Notes: a model not told the origin generated them from the letters alone. A DNA stretch of 46,782 nt from Porphyromonadaceae bacterium UBA4702 (GCA_002404675.1 DHKE01000069.1:1-46782); one strand, 5' to 3'; shown: positions 8,145 to 16,589, numbered from the stretch's first letter. Made by a program: numbers and translations.

Positions 8145-9107
8145 ATGAAGCCAATGATCAAATACAGGGGCGGCAAATCGAAGGAAATCCCCAATATCAT
8201 GCTGCACATCCCCAGGTTTGCAGGACGGTACATCGAACCGTTCTTCGGCGGCGGCGCGCTTTTCTTCCACCTTGAGCCGCGCAAGGCAATCATCAATGAC
8301 ATCAATGCCAAACTCGTCAATTTCTACCGGGGTGTGCGTGATGACTACCCGTTGCTTCGCAAAGACCTCGACGAACTTGAAGCCATATACACGCGAAACC
8401 GCGCAGACTTCGACGCTCTGAAATCCCTGCACCCTAACGAGCGCGTTGATGACAAGAACGAGCATCTCTATTACAGAATCAGAGACATGTACAATGGACT
8501 GTCTGAAAAGGGCTTTTGCGATGCTGCCTTATATTATTTCATAAACAAGACTGCTTATTCAGGAATGATCCGCTACAATTCACACGGCGAGTTCAACGTC
8601 CCTTTCGGGCGTTACGCGCATCTGAACACACAAGCAGTCACGTTGAAACACAGCAGCCTGCTCCAGCGAGCGGAGATATACAACTCTGATTTCAGCAGAA
8701 TTTTCGAGATGTGCAATGAAGACGACTTCATGTTTCTCGACCCTCCATACGACTGCACATTCTCCGACTATGGCAATGCCCAGCACCGAGACGGCTTTGA
8801 CGAAACCAACCACCGCAGACTCGCCGATGACTACAAGCGATTGCCATGCAAAGCATTGATGGTCATCGGCAAGACACCTCTGACAGAAGAACTGTACGGC
8901 GAATACATAGTCGATGAATATGACAAGAATTACGCGGTCAACATCCGCAACCGTTTCAAAGCGGCAGCAAGGCACATCGTTGTTGCCAACTATGATGTAA
9001 ACAATGACTATCAGCCAGCACCAGTGCGTGTGCGCGAATACAAGATTGAAGCGGAAATCACTCAGTTGCGACTTTTTGAACCAGAACCCGAATATGGCAA
9101 GAATTGA
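8145..9107 (+). CDS. Dam-like adenine-N6 DNA methyltransferase
   Basis: Alpha-class N6-adenine methyltransferase of the Dam/D12 type. The AdoMet-binding motif appears as YIEPFFGGGALFFHL (about residues 29-43) after the N-terminal MIKYRGGKSKEIP, and the catalytic motif as FMFLDPPYD near residue 200. The central part FINKTAYSGMIRYNSHGEFNVPFG is also typical. At 320 residues it is slightly longer than E. coli Dam. The end overlaps the nuclease start by 14 bases, so both are one unit, and this enzyme very likely protects the host from that nuclease. Because AlwI-type enzymes cut at GGATC, which contains palindromic GATC, a single GATC methylase could protect both strands; this is inference. The gene is visibly less GC-rich than its neighbours, suggesting acquisition. 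Confidence 0.93.
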   Translation: MKPMIKYRGGKSKEIPNIMLHIPRFAGRYIEPFFGGGALFFHLEPRKAIINDINAKLVNFYRGVRDDYPLLRKDLDELEAIYTRNRADFDALKSLHPNERVDDKNEHLYYRIRDMYNGLSEKGFCDAALYYFINKTAYSGMIRYNSHGEFNVPFGRYAHLNTQAVTLKHSSLLQRAEIYNSDFSRIFEMCNEDDFMFLDPPYDCTFSDYGNAQHRDGFDETNHRRLADDYKRLPCKALMVIGKTPLTEELYGEYIVDEYDKNYAVNIRNRFKAAARHIVVANYDVNNDYQPAPVRVREYKIEAEITQLRLFEPEPEYGKN

Positions 9108-10773
9108 CAGCCGGACATTGTTCCTTACCACATCTCCGCGCTCCCCGGAGAAAATGATCCCAGAGATACGGCTGCTTGCCGAGAATTTTTCCGGGCAGCA
9201 GTGGAACAAGGACACGCAATGCAGGTATATGGAAATCCTGCGCGAAGAACAGTTCTTTAACGGCAAGGGAGAGAACGATCCTTCGTTCAGCGCACGCGAC
9301 CGTATCAACCGTGCGCCAAAATCGCTCGGCTTCGTGCGGTTGTCGCCCGCAATCTCCCTGACTCCAGCCGGAGAAGCCCTGTTGACATCCAAGCAGACAA
9401 GCGATGTATTCTTGCGGCAGATGCTGAAATTCCAAATCCCCTCACCATATCACCGCCCCTCCTCAAAAGCGGCAAAATTCTGCATCAAGCCCTATCTTGA
9501 GCTGCTTCGTTTGGTGCGGTCAATGGGGTCTCTCAAATTTGACGAGCTGCAGATATTCGGAATGCAACTTACCGACTGGCACGATTTCGGCGACATTGTT
9601 GCCAAAATTGAGGAATTTAGAACAGCAAAGACATGTCACAAAGGCAGTTACAGACTGTTCAAGGCTGAAGTCATCAGGACGGAACTGATGAGCATCTTCC
9701 GTGAAAGGATTTCAAGTGGCGATACAAAGACTCGCGAAAGCAACGATGCCTCCTTAGACAAATTCATAAAAACACAATCTTCCAACATGCGTGACTACGC
9801 AGATGCGTGCTTCCGCTACCTGAGAGCCACAGGACTTGTAAACATTTCTCACACAGGGAAATCGCTCAGCATCGCTCCCGAAAGAATTGAGGAGGTCGAC
9901 TATATACTGAACACCATAGACCGCAATCCTTGTTTTGTCGATGACGAGTGCTGCTATTCCAAATATCTAGGCAACGCCAGTTTGCCAATATTGCTGACTG
10001 ACAACCAGAGCCATATTGCAGCAATGCTGCAACACAGGTTTCCGTCAGTGCCATTCGACCGCAACTCGGACATCGATGCGCTAAAAGACCTGCTGTACAC
10101 CAACATAGAACTTCATAAAAACGAAGTCCTGCGGCAACAGGTCAACGACATAAAAGACCGTAAACTGTATGACGACATCCAAGGCACGTTCAACCGTATA
10201 CGGCATGACAACCTGTATGACGCGCCTCTTATGTTGGAATGGAACACATGGAGGGCTATGACAATGCTCGACGGAGGAGACATCAAGGCAAATCTCAGTT
10301 TTGACGACTTCGGCAAGCCTATGTCTACCGCACAAGGGAATGTTCCCGACATCGTATGCGACTATGGCGACTACATCCTCACAGTAGAAGTGACCTTGTC
10401 TTCAGGGCAAAGGCAGTATGAAATGGAAAGCGAATCCGTATGCCGCCATTTGGGCAAACTGAAAAAATCAAGCGGAAAGCCGTGCTACTGCCTGTTTGTT
10501 GCCCCTGCCATCAACGAGGCTTGCATCGCCCACTTCTACGCACTGCACAAGATGAATATATCCTATTATGGCGGCAAGTCCGTCATAGTTCCTTTGCCAC
10601 TTGATGTATTCACGAAGATGATCGAAGACAGCTACAAGGCATCATTTACCCCAGACCCGGAGCATGTCAAAAATCTGTTTGACCAGTCACAAGAACTCGC
10701 GGAAAGCAGCAAAGACGAAACAGAATGGTATGCGCAGATGAAACGCCTTGCTGTGGACTGGCTGCGCCAGTAA
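9094..10773 (+). CDS. AlwI-family type II restriction endonuclease
   Basis: A 559-residue protein that I assign to the AlwI family of type IIS endonucleases (relatives include MlyI, PleI and the nickase BstNBI). The N-terminus MARIDSRTLFLTTSPRSPEKMIPEI matches the family pattern, followed by winged-helix-like DNA-binding parts. The catalytic core is seen near residues 430-455 as PDIVCDYGDYILTVEVTLSSG, a PD-(D/E)xK-type site in which EVT replaces ExK, as in BstNBI relatives. The start at 9094 lies inside the methylase gene and gives a 14-base overlap; an open frame reaches back to 9004 but overlaps the conserved methylase end. By family the target would be GGATC with offset cleavage; specificity cannot be proved from sequence. 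GC content is low relative to the flanks. Confidence 0.85.
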   Translation: MARIDSRTLFLTTSPRSPEKMIPEIRLLAENFSGQQWNKDTQCRYMEILREEQFFNGKGENDPSFSARDRINRAPKSLGFVRLSPAISLTPAGEALLTSKQTSDVFLRQMLKFQIPSPYHRPSSKAAKFCIKPYLELLRLVRSMGSLKFDELQIFGMQLTDWHDFGDIVAKIEEFRTAKTCHKGSYRLFKAEVIRTELMSIFRERISSGDTKTRESNDASLDKFIKTQSSNMRDYADACFRYLRATGLVNISHTGKSLSIAPERIEEVDYILNTIDRNPCFVDDECCYSKYLGNASLPILLTDNQSHIAAMLQHRFPSVPFDRNSDIDALKDLLYTNIELHKNEVLRQQVNDIKDRKLYDDIQGTFNRIRHDNLYDAPLMLEWNTWRAMTMLDGGDIKANLSFDDFGKPMSTAQGNVPDIVCDYGDYILTVEVTLSSGQRQYEMESESVCRHLGKLKKSSGKPCYCLFVAPAINEACIAHFYALHKMNISYYGGKSVIVPLPLDVFTKMIEDSYKASFTPDPEHVKNLFDQSQELAESSKDETEWYAQMKRLAVDWLRQ

Positions 10774-10812
10774 CACCTGTCCAGACACGGTCAAAATTGC
10801 AGAGTGACTGGG

Positions 10813-11718
10813 TTATTTCGGGGCTGAAAGCGAGGCGAGGTATTGCGTGGGGGTGATGCCGACCGTCTTGCGGAACATGCGGCTAAAGTGCTGCGGATAC
10901 TCGAAGCCTAGGCCGTATGCCGTCTGCGCTATCCCCTTGCCGGAGGCAAGGCTGTCCTTGGCCATGGCTATCACGCGGCGGCGTATGTAGCCGCCTGCGG
11001 TCTCGCCTGTGGTCTTCTTCACCAAGTCTCCGAAATAGTTAGGCGACATCGCCAGCCTGTCGGCACAGTATTGCACCGTGGGGATGCCGAGCGTCAGCTG
11101 CAGCTTGTCCTCGAAATAGTCCTGCAACAAGGCGTTGAAGCGCACGAGGATGTCCGAGTTCTCGAGTTTGCGCGTCATGAACTGGCGGTTGTAGAACCGC
11201 TGGCAATAGTTGAGCGTCAGCTCAATGTAACCCACGAGTATGGTGTCCTGTACCGCGTCGCGCTGCTTGCGCAGCTCGTCCTGCATCTGCCGCATCAGCG
11301 AATTGAGCACCGCCCGCTCCTCGTCAGTCGTATGCAGAGCCTCGTTGACGCGGTAGTCGAAAAACGAATAGTCGCGTATCGTGCGCTCAAGATGAGTGCC
11401 ACGTATCAGGTCAGGGTGAAACAGCAACGCCCAGCCGTTGATCGCAATGCGCTGGCCGTCATCCTCCTTCCCGCCGATTTGCCCCGGAGCCACGCAGATG
11501 ACCGCGCCCTTGCGGTAGTCATAGCGGCCGCAGCCGTAGCGCAAGTCCAGCTCCGCCGCGTCGTGGAAGAACAAGCCGTAGACACTGTAATCGTTCAGGC
11601 TTGAGCGTATCGGCGAAACGGCAGAATAGTCGATTACGCTGACCAGCGGATGCGTGTCCTTGTGGCCCACGAAACTGCTGTAGTCGCTCACATTGCGCAC
11701 TTTAAGTATATTAGCCAT
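10813..11718 (-). CDS. AraC-family transcriptional regulator
   Basis: A 301-residue regulator with an N-terminal cupin-like sensing part (about residues 20-130, including YGLFFHDAAELDLRYG and GAVICVAPGQIGG) and a C-terminal double helix-turn-helix, with YCADRLAMSPNYFGDLVKKTTGETAGGYIRRR and QTAYGLGFEYPQHFSRMFRKTVGITPTQYL. I place the start at 11718 (MANILKVRNVSDY); the frame stays open to 11847, but that extension crosses the promoter and lacks family features. It is divergent from the five-gene cluster 11884-16536 with 165 bases between, so it most likely controls that cluster. AraC proteins of this Bacteroidales type often sit beside CMD-cupin and flavodoxin genes. The inducer is unknown. 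Confidence 0.93.
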   Translation of the reverse strand: MANILKVRNVSDYSSFVGHKDTHPLVSVIDYSAVSPIRSSLNDYSVYGLFFHDAAELDLRYGCGRYDYRKGAVICVAPGQIGGKEDDGQRIAINGWALLFHPDLIRGTHLERTIRDYSFFDYRVNEALHTTDEERAVLNSLMRQMQDELRKQRDAVQDTILVGYIELTLNYCQRFYNRQFMTRKLENSDILVRFNALLQDYFEDKLQLTLGIPTVQYCADRLAMSPNYFGDLVKKTTGETAGGYIRRRVIAMAKDSLASGKGIAQTAYGLGFEYPQHFSRMFRKTVGITPTQYLASLSAPK

Positions 11719-11741
11719 ATCTTCCGGATTGATTCTGCTTG

Positions 11742-11773
11742 CAAATATAGCGCAAAATGCGGAATTGCAGCAA
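11742..11773 (-). promoter_or_regulatory. Promoter of the AraC-family gene
   Basis: The minus strand has TATATTTG (11742-11749) with a TTG (11771-11773) 21 bases upstream. The expected transcription start is about 18 bases before the chosen ATG at 11718, which supports that start. Confidence 0.6.
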
Positions 11774-11857
11774 TCGACTCCCTGATTTCCCATGTTTACA
11801 GGGAAAATAGGTATGGATTTCGGTATTATGTGTACGTTACAAGGCAACGGGCTGCAC

Positions 11858-11865
11858 TAACTTTG
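11858..11865 (+). promoter_or_regulatory. -7 box of the AraC-linked redox cluster
   Basis: TAACTTTG lies 18 bases before the ATG of the small first gene. No good TTG is present at the -33 position, which fits a promoter that needs an activator such as the divergent AraC protein; that is inference. Confidence 0.6.
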
Positions 11866-11883
11866 CACCGTAGAACAACAGTT

Positions 11884-12105
11884 ATGGACAGCCCGGCCGA
11901 CATACCCGCAGAATTGCTCGACGACGATGCCGTGCGCTTCATCGCCAGACGGCACAACCTCCCCATCCGCGAGATGCTGGCCAGCTTCATGCGGCATGAG
12001 GAAGCCGAAGAAGGGCAGCTGCACCTCGAGGAAAACGAAAAGGAGATATTGCGCGGGCTTGCCGGCCACTGCCATTGGTCAACCCAGAAACATCATAACT
12101 CATGA
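11884..12105 (+). CDS. Small acidic protein, first gene of the redox cluster
   Basis: A 73-residue protein, strongly charged and Glu/Asp-rich, without signal peptide or membrane segment. It begins MDSPADIPAELLDDDAVRF and contains REMLASFMRHEEAEEGQLHLEE-like helical sequence. I do not recognise a named family, though similar short proteins with an AVxFIA..H..P..ML..F pattern are, from memory, common in Bacteroidales genomes. It is likely real because it starts 18 bases after a perfect promoter box and its stop overlaps the next ATG by 4 bases (ATGA). Function unknown; it might bind a partner protein. Confidence 0.7.
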   Translation: MDSPADIPAELLDDDAVRFIARRHNLPIREMLASFMRHEEAEEGQLHLEENEKEILRGLAGHCHWSTQKHHNS

Positions 12106-12914
12106 AGAAATTCGTTTTATTATTGACAACCTGTATTCTAACACTTAATGTTATGGCACAGAAAAAGATAGTACAGACAGCAGGGCGCACGCAGCTGGGC
12201 GAGTTCGCCCCCAAGTTTGCCGAGCTGAACGACGATGTCCTCTTCGGCGAGGTATGGAGCCGCACCGACAAACTCGGGCTGCGCGACCGCAGCCTGGTGA
12301 CGATAACATCGCTCATCAGCCAGGGCATAACCGACAATTCGCTGACATTCCACCTGCAGTCGGCCAAGAGCAACGGCATCACACGCACAGAGATAGCTGA
12401 AATCATCACGCATATAGGCTTCTACGCCGGCTGGCCGAAGGCGTGGGCCGCGTTCCGCCTCGCCAAGGAGGTGTGGGCTGAAGACACCGCCGCTGACCCC
12501 AAGGCGGAGTTCCAGAACGAGATGATATTCCCGATAGGCGAACCTAACACGGCTTACGCCAAGTACTTCACCGGCAACAGCTACCTTGCGCCCGTATCAC
12601 GCGAACAGGTCAACGTCTCCAACGTGACATTCGAGCCTCGCTGCCGCAACAACTGGCATATCCACCATGCCTCGAAGGGGGGCGGACAGATGCTAATCGG
12701 CGTGGCCGGACGCGGCTGGTACCAGGAGGAAGGGAAGCCGGCTGTTGAAATACTCCCCGGCACAGTAATCCACATCCCCGCCAACGTGAAGCATTGGCAC
12801 GGCGCAGCCGCCGACAGCTGGTTTGCACACCTCGCCTTTGAGGTCCCCGGCGAGGACACGTCCAACGAGTGGCTCGAGCCTGTCACTGACGAGGAATACG
12901 ACAACCTGAAATAA
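12102..12914 (+). CDS. Exported carboxymuconolactone decarboxylase-cupin fusion
   Basis: A 270-residue two-domain protein with a Sec signal peptide (MKKFVLLLTTCILTLNVMAQ). Residues about 30-125 form a carboxymuconolactone decarboxylase-like all-helical domain (DRSLVTITSLISQGITDNSLTFHL, EIAEIITHIGFYAGWPKAWAAF). Residues about 155-255 form a cupin with metal-ligand-like histidines in NNWHIHHASKGG and VKHWHGAAADSWF. The usual redox Cys pair of peroxidase-type members (AhpD) is absent, so the enzymatic role is unclear; it may be a lactonase, decarboxylase or quinone-type enzyme in the periplasm. It is translationally coupled to the preceding small gene and followed after 19 bases by the flavodoxin gene. 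CMD-cupin fusions beside AraC regulators and flavodoxins are common in Bacteroidales, but the substrate is not known. Confidence 0.88.
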   Translation: MKKFVLLLTTCILTLNVMAQKKIVQTAGRTQLGEFAPKFAELNDDVLFGEVWSRTDKLGLRDRSLVTITSLISQGITDNSLTFHLQSAKSNGITRTEIAEIITHIGFYAGWPKAWAAFRLAKEVWAEDTAADPKAEFQNEMIFPIGEPNTAYAKYFTGNSYLAPVSREQVNVSNVTFEPRCRNNWHIHHASKGGGQMLIGVAGRGWYQEEGKPAVEILPGTVIHIPANVKHWHGAAADSWFAHLAFEVPGEDTSNEWLEPVTDEEYDNLK

Positions 12915-12933
12915 CACACAAACTATCACACCC

Positions 12934-13512
12934 ATGCGCAACTACATGAGCAAACTATTGATCGCATTGTTGGCTGTAGTGGGCATCACCTCGACAGCCT
13001 GTGCAAAACAGAACAAGGAAATGAACAACAGCAAGCAAGAGAGCAGCAAAGTGCTTGTAGCTTATTTCTCAGCTACCGGCACCACCAGAGCAGCGGCTGA
13101 AAAACTCGCCAAGGCAGCCAACGCTGACCTGTATGAGATAGCTCCAGCCCAGGCATACACCGCAGCCGACCTGGACTGGAACGACAAGTCTTCTCGCAGC
13201 ACAGTCGAAATGCAAGACCCGAAATCGCGCCCCGAAATCGGAGGCAAGCAAATCAACACCGACGGCTACGACACAGTCTTCATCGGCTTCCCGATATGGT
13301 GGTATGTCGCTCCACGCATCGTCAACACATTCATCGAGAGCCATGACCTGAAGGGGAAGACTATCTACCTGTTCGCCACCTCCGGCGGCAGCACCGTTGA
13401 CGGCAGCCTGAAGGAACTGAAGAAGGAGTACCCCGACCTCGACTTCCGTGGATGCCGCCTCCTCAACGACGGCAAGGCGCAGGAATGGGTCAACTCCCTC
13501 GGCCTGAAATAA
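12934..13512 (+). CDS. Flavodoxin-like protein with lipoprotein signal
   Basis: A 192-residue flavodoxin-fold protein. The FMN phosphate loop is seen as AYFSATGTTRAAAEKLA, the isoalloxazine loops as FIGFPIWWYVAPRIV and LFATSGGSTVDGSL. Unusually, it carries an N-terminal hydrophobic segment ending in a lipobox-like STAC (LLALLAVVGITSTACAKQ pattern), then a Ser/Asn/Lys-rich linker, which predicts export and lipid anchoring. Flavodoxins normally work in the cytoplasm, so an extracytoplasmic one implies a periplasmic electron-transfer or reductase partner. The start could also be the ATG at 12946 (MSKLLIALL). It follows the CMD-cupin gene by 19 bases and precedes the TonB receptor by 140 bases. 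Confidence 0.9.
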   Translation: MRNYMSKLLIALLAVVGITSTACAKQNKEMNNSKQESSKVLVAYFSATGTTRAAAEKLAKAANADLYEIAPAQAYTAADLDWNDKSSRSTVEMQDPKSRPEIGGKQINTDGYDTVFIGFPIWWYVAPRIVNTFIESHDLKGKTIYLFATSGGSTVDGSLKELKKEYPDLDFRGCRLLNDGKAQEWVNSLGLK

Positions 13513-13542
13513 CCTCTTGATAATGAAGCTATACCAAATATA

Positions 13543-13629
13543 CTCAATGCATTGAGCAAAAATACGCAGTCCATTGAGCAAAATCCGACACCCCTTGCAA
13601 ACCAGCTGAATCACAGTCGATTGCAAGGG
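13543..13629. repeat. Repeats and hairpin upstream of the TonB receptor
   Basis: This 140-base gap holds three structures. CTCAATGCATTGAG (13543-13556) is a perfect 14-base palindrome. CATTGAGCAAAA occurs twice, at 13550-13561 and 13572-13583, spaced 22 bases or two helical turns. CCCTTGCAA (13592-13600) and TTGCAAGGG (13621-13629) form a 9-base stem with a 20-base loop. No TAnnTTTG box was found, so these may be regulator sites or an attenuating hairpin inside the operon. Confidence 0.6.
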
Positions 13630-13652
13630 AATTGAATAGCATCAAAACATTT

Positions 13653-15545
13653 ATGCGCAAGAAGACAATAGCGTTTTTGGCAGCAGCCATGGCCGGGCTG
13701 CCCACGTGGGCGGAAGGCACGGCAGCTGAAAACGACAGCACAGCCTCGCGCTGCGACCTTGGCGAAGTGGTAGTGACCGGCACGCGCCAGCCGGCAGGCC
13801 TCGACCTGCTGCCGATGACTGTGAGCATAGTAGACCGTGGCGACCTCACCGCCGACTACCGCATGAGCGTCATGCCTACACTTATGGAGCAGGTGCCGGG
13901 GCTTATGGTGACATCACGCGGCGTTATGGGCTACGGCGTGAGCAACGGAGGCTCGGGAGGCATGATGCTGCGCGGCGTGTCCTCCGGCGGCGGACAGATA
14001 ATGGTGCTAATAGACGGCAAGCCGCAATACAGCGGCATCTACGGACACAGCGTGGCTGACAGCTACTTGACCATGATGGCAGACCGCGTGGAGGTGCTGC
14101 GCGGCCCGGCATCGATGCTCTACGGCTCAAACGCCATGGGAGGAGTGGTCAACATCATCTCGCGGCGAATGCACACAGACGGCGTGCACACCTCGCTGTC
14201 GCTGGGCGCGGGCAGCTACGGCACAGTACAGGCCGAAGCGAGCAACCAGGTGCGTGCCGGACGGTTCTCAAGCACCGTCGCCGCACAGTTCGGCAGGTCT
14301 GACAACCACCGCCCCGACATGGGCTTCTACCAGTACGGCGGCTATGTGAGCCTCGGCTACGACCTGTCCGGCCACTGGAACATATTCGCCGATGCCGACG
14401 TGACGCATTTCGGAGCGTCCTACCCCGGCACTGTGTCCGCCCCTATGCTTGAAGCCGACCAGTGGATTACGCGCGGCGCGGTGGCTATAGGCGTGGAGAA
14501 CAGATACCGCAACACGTCAGGGCGTATAAGCGTCTACGACAACTTCGGACGGCACAAAATCAACGACGGCTATGCAGCTGGCAGCGGCACGCCGCAGACG
14601 CGCCTCTTCCGCTCACGTGACGCGCTGGCGGGCATCAGCTGGTATCAGACAGCAAGCCTGTGGCAAGGGGGCAACGTGACCCTCGGCATGGACTACCAGC
14701 ACATCTACGGCCGCGCCTTCTACACCAGCCGCGAAACCGGCGAGGTGCTTGAGACTGCCAACAAGCAGTCCGGCCATGTGCACAACAACGAGGTGGGCGT
14801 GTATGCCGACATCCGGCAGGACTTCCTGCGCTGGCTCTCCGTAGAGGCCGGCGTGCGCTATGACCGCCACTCGGCCACAGGCGGAGAATGGGTGCCGCAG
14901 GGCGGCATAGTGGTGCGTCCGACAGCTTCGGCTGAGGTCAAGGCTATGGTCAGCAAAGGCTTCCGCAACCCGACGATGAGGGAGCTGTACCTCTACCCTC
15001 CCTCGAATGAGGACTTGCGCCCGGAGCGCATGATGAACTATGAGCTGTCGTGGCGGCACCGGCTGCTCGGCGGGCTGCTCGGCTACGGCATTAACCTGTT
15101 CTACATCAAGGCCGACAACATCATACAGACCATCAACCGCAAGAACGTCAACACCGGCAAGGTGGAGAACAGCGGCATCGAGGCAGACGCGACATTCGCT
15201 GTCGACAGCCGCTGGTCCGTCACCACCAACCACAGCTACCTGCACCAGGCTCGCCCCGTAGTCGGTGCGCCGACCTACAAGGGATACATCGGCGGCAGCT
15301 TCCACAGCAACGGCGTGGGCGTGCACGCAGGGCTTACACAAGTTGCCGGGCTGTACACTGCCGTGGGCAGCGACGAGACGAAAACAGACTTCACGCTGCT
15401 AAACGTCACCGTCGATTACCGCCTGTGCAAGAACGTCAAGCTGTGGGTCAAGGGGGACAACCTGCTCGGGCAACGCTACGAGATCGTGGCTGGCAACCCG
15501 ATGCCCAAGGCGACATTCATGGCAGGTGTCGCTCTCGATTTCTGA
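13653..15545 (+). CDS. TonB-dependent outer-membrane receptor
   Basis: A 630-residue outer-membrane receptor. It has a signal peptide (MRKKTIAFLAAAMAGLPTWA), a plug domain starting with DLGEVVVTGTRQPAG and containing VPGLMVTSRG, GGQIMVLIDGKPQYSG and VEVLRGPASMLYGSNAMGGVVNIIS, then a 22-strand-type beta barrel ending in an aromatic-terminated strand (ATFMAGVALDF). The Phe at the end is the usual barrel-assembly signal. There is no SusD partner and no carboxypeptidase-like N-terminal domain, so it resembles metal, siderophore or cofactor receptors more than glycan receptors. The ATG at 13653 is preferred; the frame opens at a TTG at 13632. The next gene begins 31 bases after the stop. Its ligand is unknown, but the neighbours suggest a redox-active or metal-containing compound. 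Confidence 0.94.
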   Translation: MRKKTIAFLAAAMAGLPTWAEGTAAENDSTASRCDLGEVVVTGTRQPAGLDLLPMTVSIVDRGDLTADYRMSVMPTLMEQVPGLMVTSRGVMGYGVSNGGSGGMMLRGVSSGGGQIMVLIDGKPQYSGIYGHSVADSYLTMMADRVEVLRGPASMLYGSNAMGGVVNIISRRMHTDGVHTSLSLGAGSYGTVQAEASNQVRAGRFSSTVAAQFGRSDNHRPDMGFYQYGGYVSLGYDLSGHWNIFADADVTHFGASYPGTVSAPMLEADQWITRGAVAIGVENRYRNTSGRISVYDNFGRHKINDGYAAGSGTPQTRLFRSRDALAGISWYQTASLWQGGNVTLGMDYQHIYGRAFYTSRETGEVLETANKQSGHVHNNEVGVYADIRQDFLRWLSVEAGVRYDRHSATGGEWVPQGGIVVRPTASAEVKAMVSKGFRNPTMRELYLYPPSNEDLRPERMMNYELSWRHRLLGGLLGYGINLFYIKADNIIQTINRKNVNTGKVENSGIEADATFAVDSRWSVTTNHSYLHQARPVVGAPTYKGYIGGSFHSNGVGVHAGLTQVAGLYTAVGSDETKTDFTLLNVTVDYRLCKNVKLWVKGDNLLGQRYEIVAGNPMPKATFMAGVALDF

Positions 15546-15576
15546 CAACAATATCAAAACACATAAACTCAACATT

Positions 15577-16536
15577 ATGAACAAACTACTCATCACATCA
15601 GCACTCGCAGCCGCATCGCTCGCAGCTTATGCCCAGCCGGCGAAGCCCACAGTGTACGTCACCCGCGAGATAACGCCCGAATCGCTCGTGCGCATATACG
15701 AGGCTCTCGGACGCAAGGCCGAAGGGCGCGTGGCAGTCAAAATATCGACCGGCGAATCCGAGAAGACCGGCTACCTGCGGCCCGACTTCATCAAGCCGCT
15801 CCTCGATGAAGTACACGGCACGATCGTGGAGTGCAACACCGCATACGGCGGCTCGCGTGCCACAAGCGAAGACCACTGGAAGACCATTCGCCAGCACGGC
15901 TTCACCCGCGTCGCCCCGGTAGACATCATGGACGAGGAGGGCTCTATAAATATCCCCGTGCGTGACACCACGCACCTGAAATACGACATCGTGGGCAGCC
16001 ACATACAGTATTACGACTTCATGATTAACCTCGCCCACTTCAAGGGGCACCAGATGGGCGGCCTCGGCGGCGTGCTGAAAAACGCCTCGATAGGCTGCGC
16101 CTCCTCCTCGGGCAAGGCATACATCCACACCGCCGGCGTAACCGAGAACGTTGACGAGCTGTGGGACCATGTTGACGACCAGGACGGCTTCGTCGAGTCG
16201 ATGGCTGCAGCTGCACAGGCAGTACACGACTACTTCGACAACGGCAACAAGATACTGTACATCAGTGTGATGTACCGCATGAGCATCGACTGCGACTGCA
16301 ACGCCAACCCGGCAGAGCCGCTCATCGCCGACTACGGCATCCTGGCATCGCTTGACCCCGTTGCACTCGACCAGGCATGCTACGACATCGTCACGCAGAT
16401 ACACAACGACGAGCACAACAACACCAAGCCGCTGCTCGACCGCATTGCCCAGCAGAACGGCACACACATCATGGAGTGGGGAGAGAAAATCGGCCTCGGC
16501 AGCCGCGACTACGACCTCGTGAGCATCGACAAGTGA
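15577..16536 (+). CDS. Exported DUF362 domain protein
   Basis: A 319-residue protein with a Sec signal peptide (MNKLLITSALAAASLAAYAQ). The rest is a DUF362 domain: VAVKISTGE, VECNTAYGGSRATSEDHW, DFMINLAHFKGHQMGGLGGVLKNASIGCASSSGK and the late SIDCDCNANPAEPLIADYGILASLDPVALDQACYDIV. DUF362 proteins are often linked to Fe-S or ferredoxin modules, but no CxxCxxC ferredoxin motif occurs here; the CDC and GCAS cysteines could bind metal. The frame is open from 15526, but only the ATG at 15577 gives a proper signal peptide. It is the last gene of the AraC-linked cluster, so its role is probably tied to the receptor and the exported flavodoxin. Biochemical function unknown. Confidence 0.87.
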   Translation: MNKLLITSALAAASLAAYAQPAKPTVYVTREITPESLVRIYEALGRKAEGRVAVKISTGESEKTGYLRPDFIKPLLDEVHGTIVECNTAYGGSRATSEDHWKTIRQHGFTRVAPVDIMDEEGSINIPVRDTTHLKYDIVGSHIQYYDFMINLAHFKGHQMGGLGGVLKNASIGCASSSGKAYIHTAGVTENVDELWDHVDDQDGFVESMAAAAQAVHDYFDNGNKILYISVMYRMSIDCDCNANPAEPLIADYGILASLDPVALDQACYDIVTQIHNDEHNNTKPLLDRIAQQNGTHIMEWGEKIGLGSRDYDLVSIDK

Positions 16537-16553
16537 CACCCGGCAAAGACTAC

Positions 16554-16589
16554 ATGGGCATGGGGATCCCGCCAGTCCAGGGCGCCCAT
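16554..16589 (+). terminator. Weak hairpin after the DUF362 gene
   Basis: ATGGGC (16554-16559) pairs with GCCCAT (16584-16589), followed by ATTATAT. The stem is short and the loop long, so this is only a possible terminator. The rest of the gap up to the tRNA promoter shows nothing recognisable. Confidence 0.3.

Noticed and set aside
15598..16539. Open frame of 313 codons on the minus strand opposite the DUF362 gene
   Set aside because: Mirror of the real gene; Val/Ala/His-rich translation with no motif or promoter.
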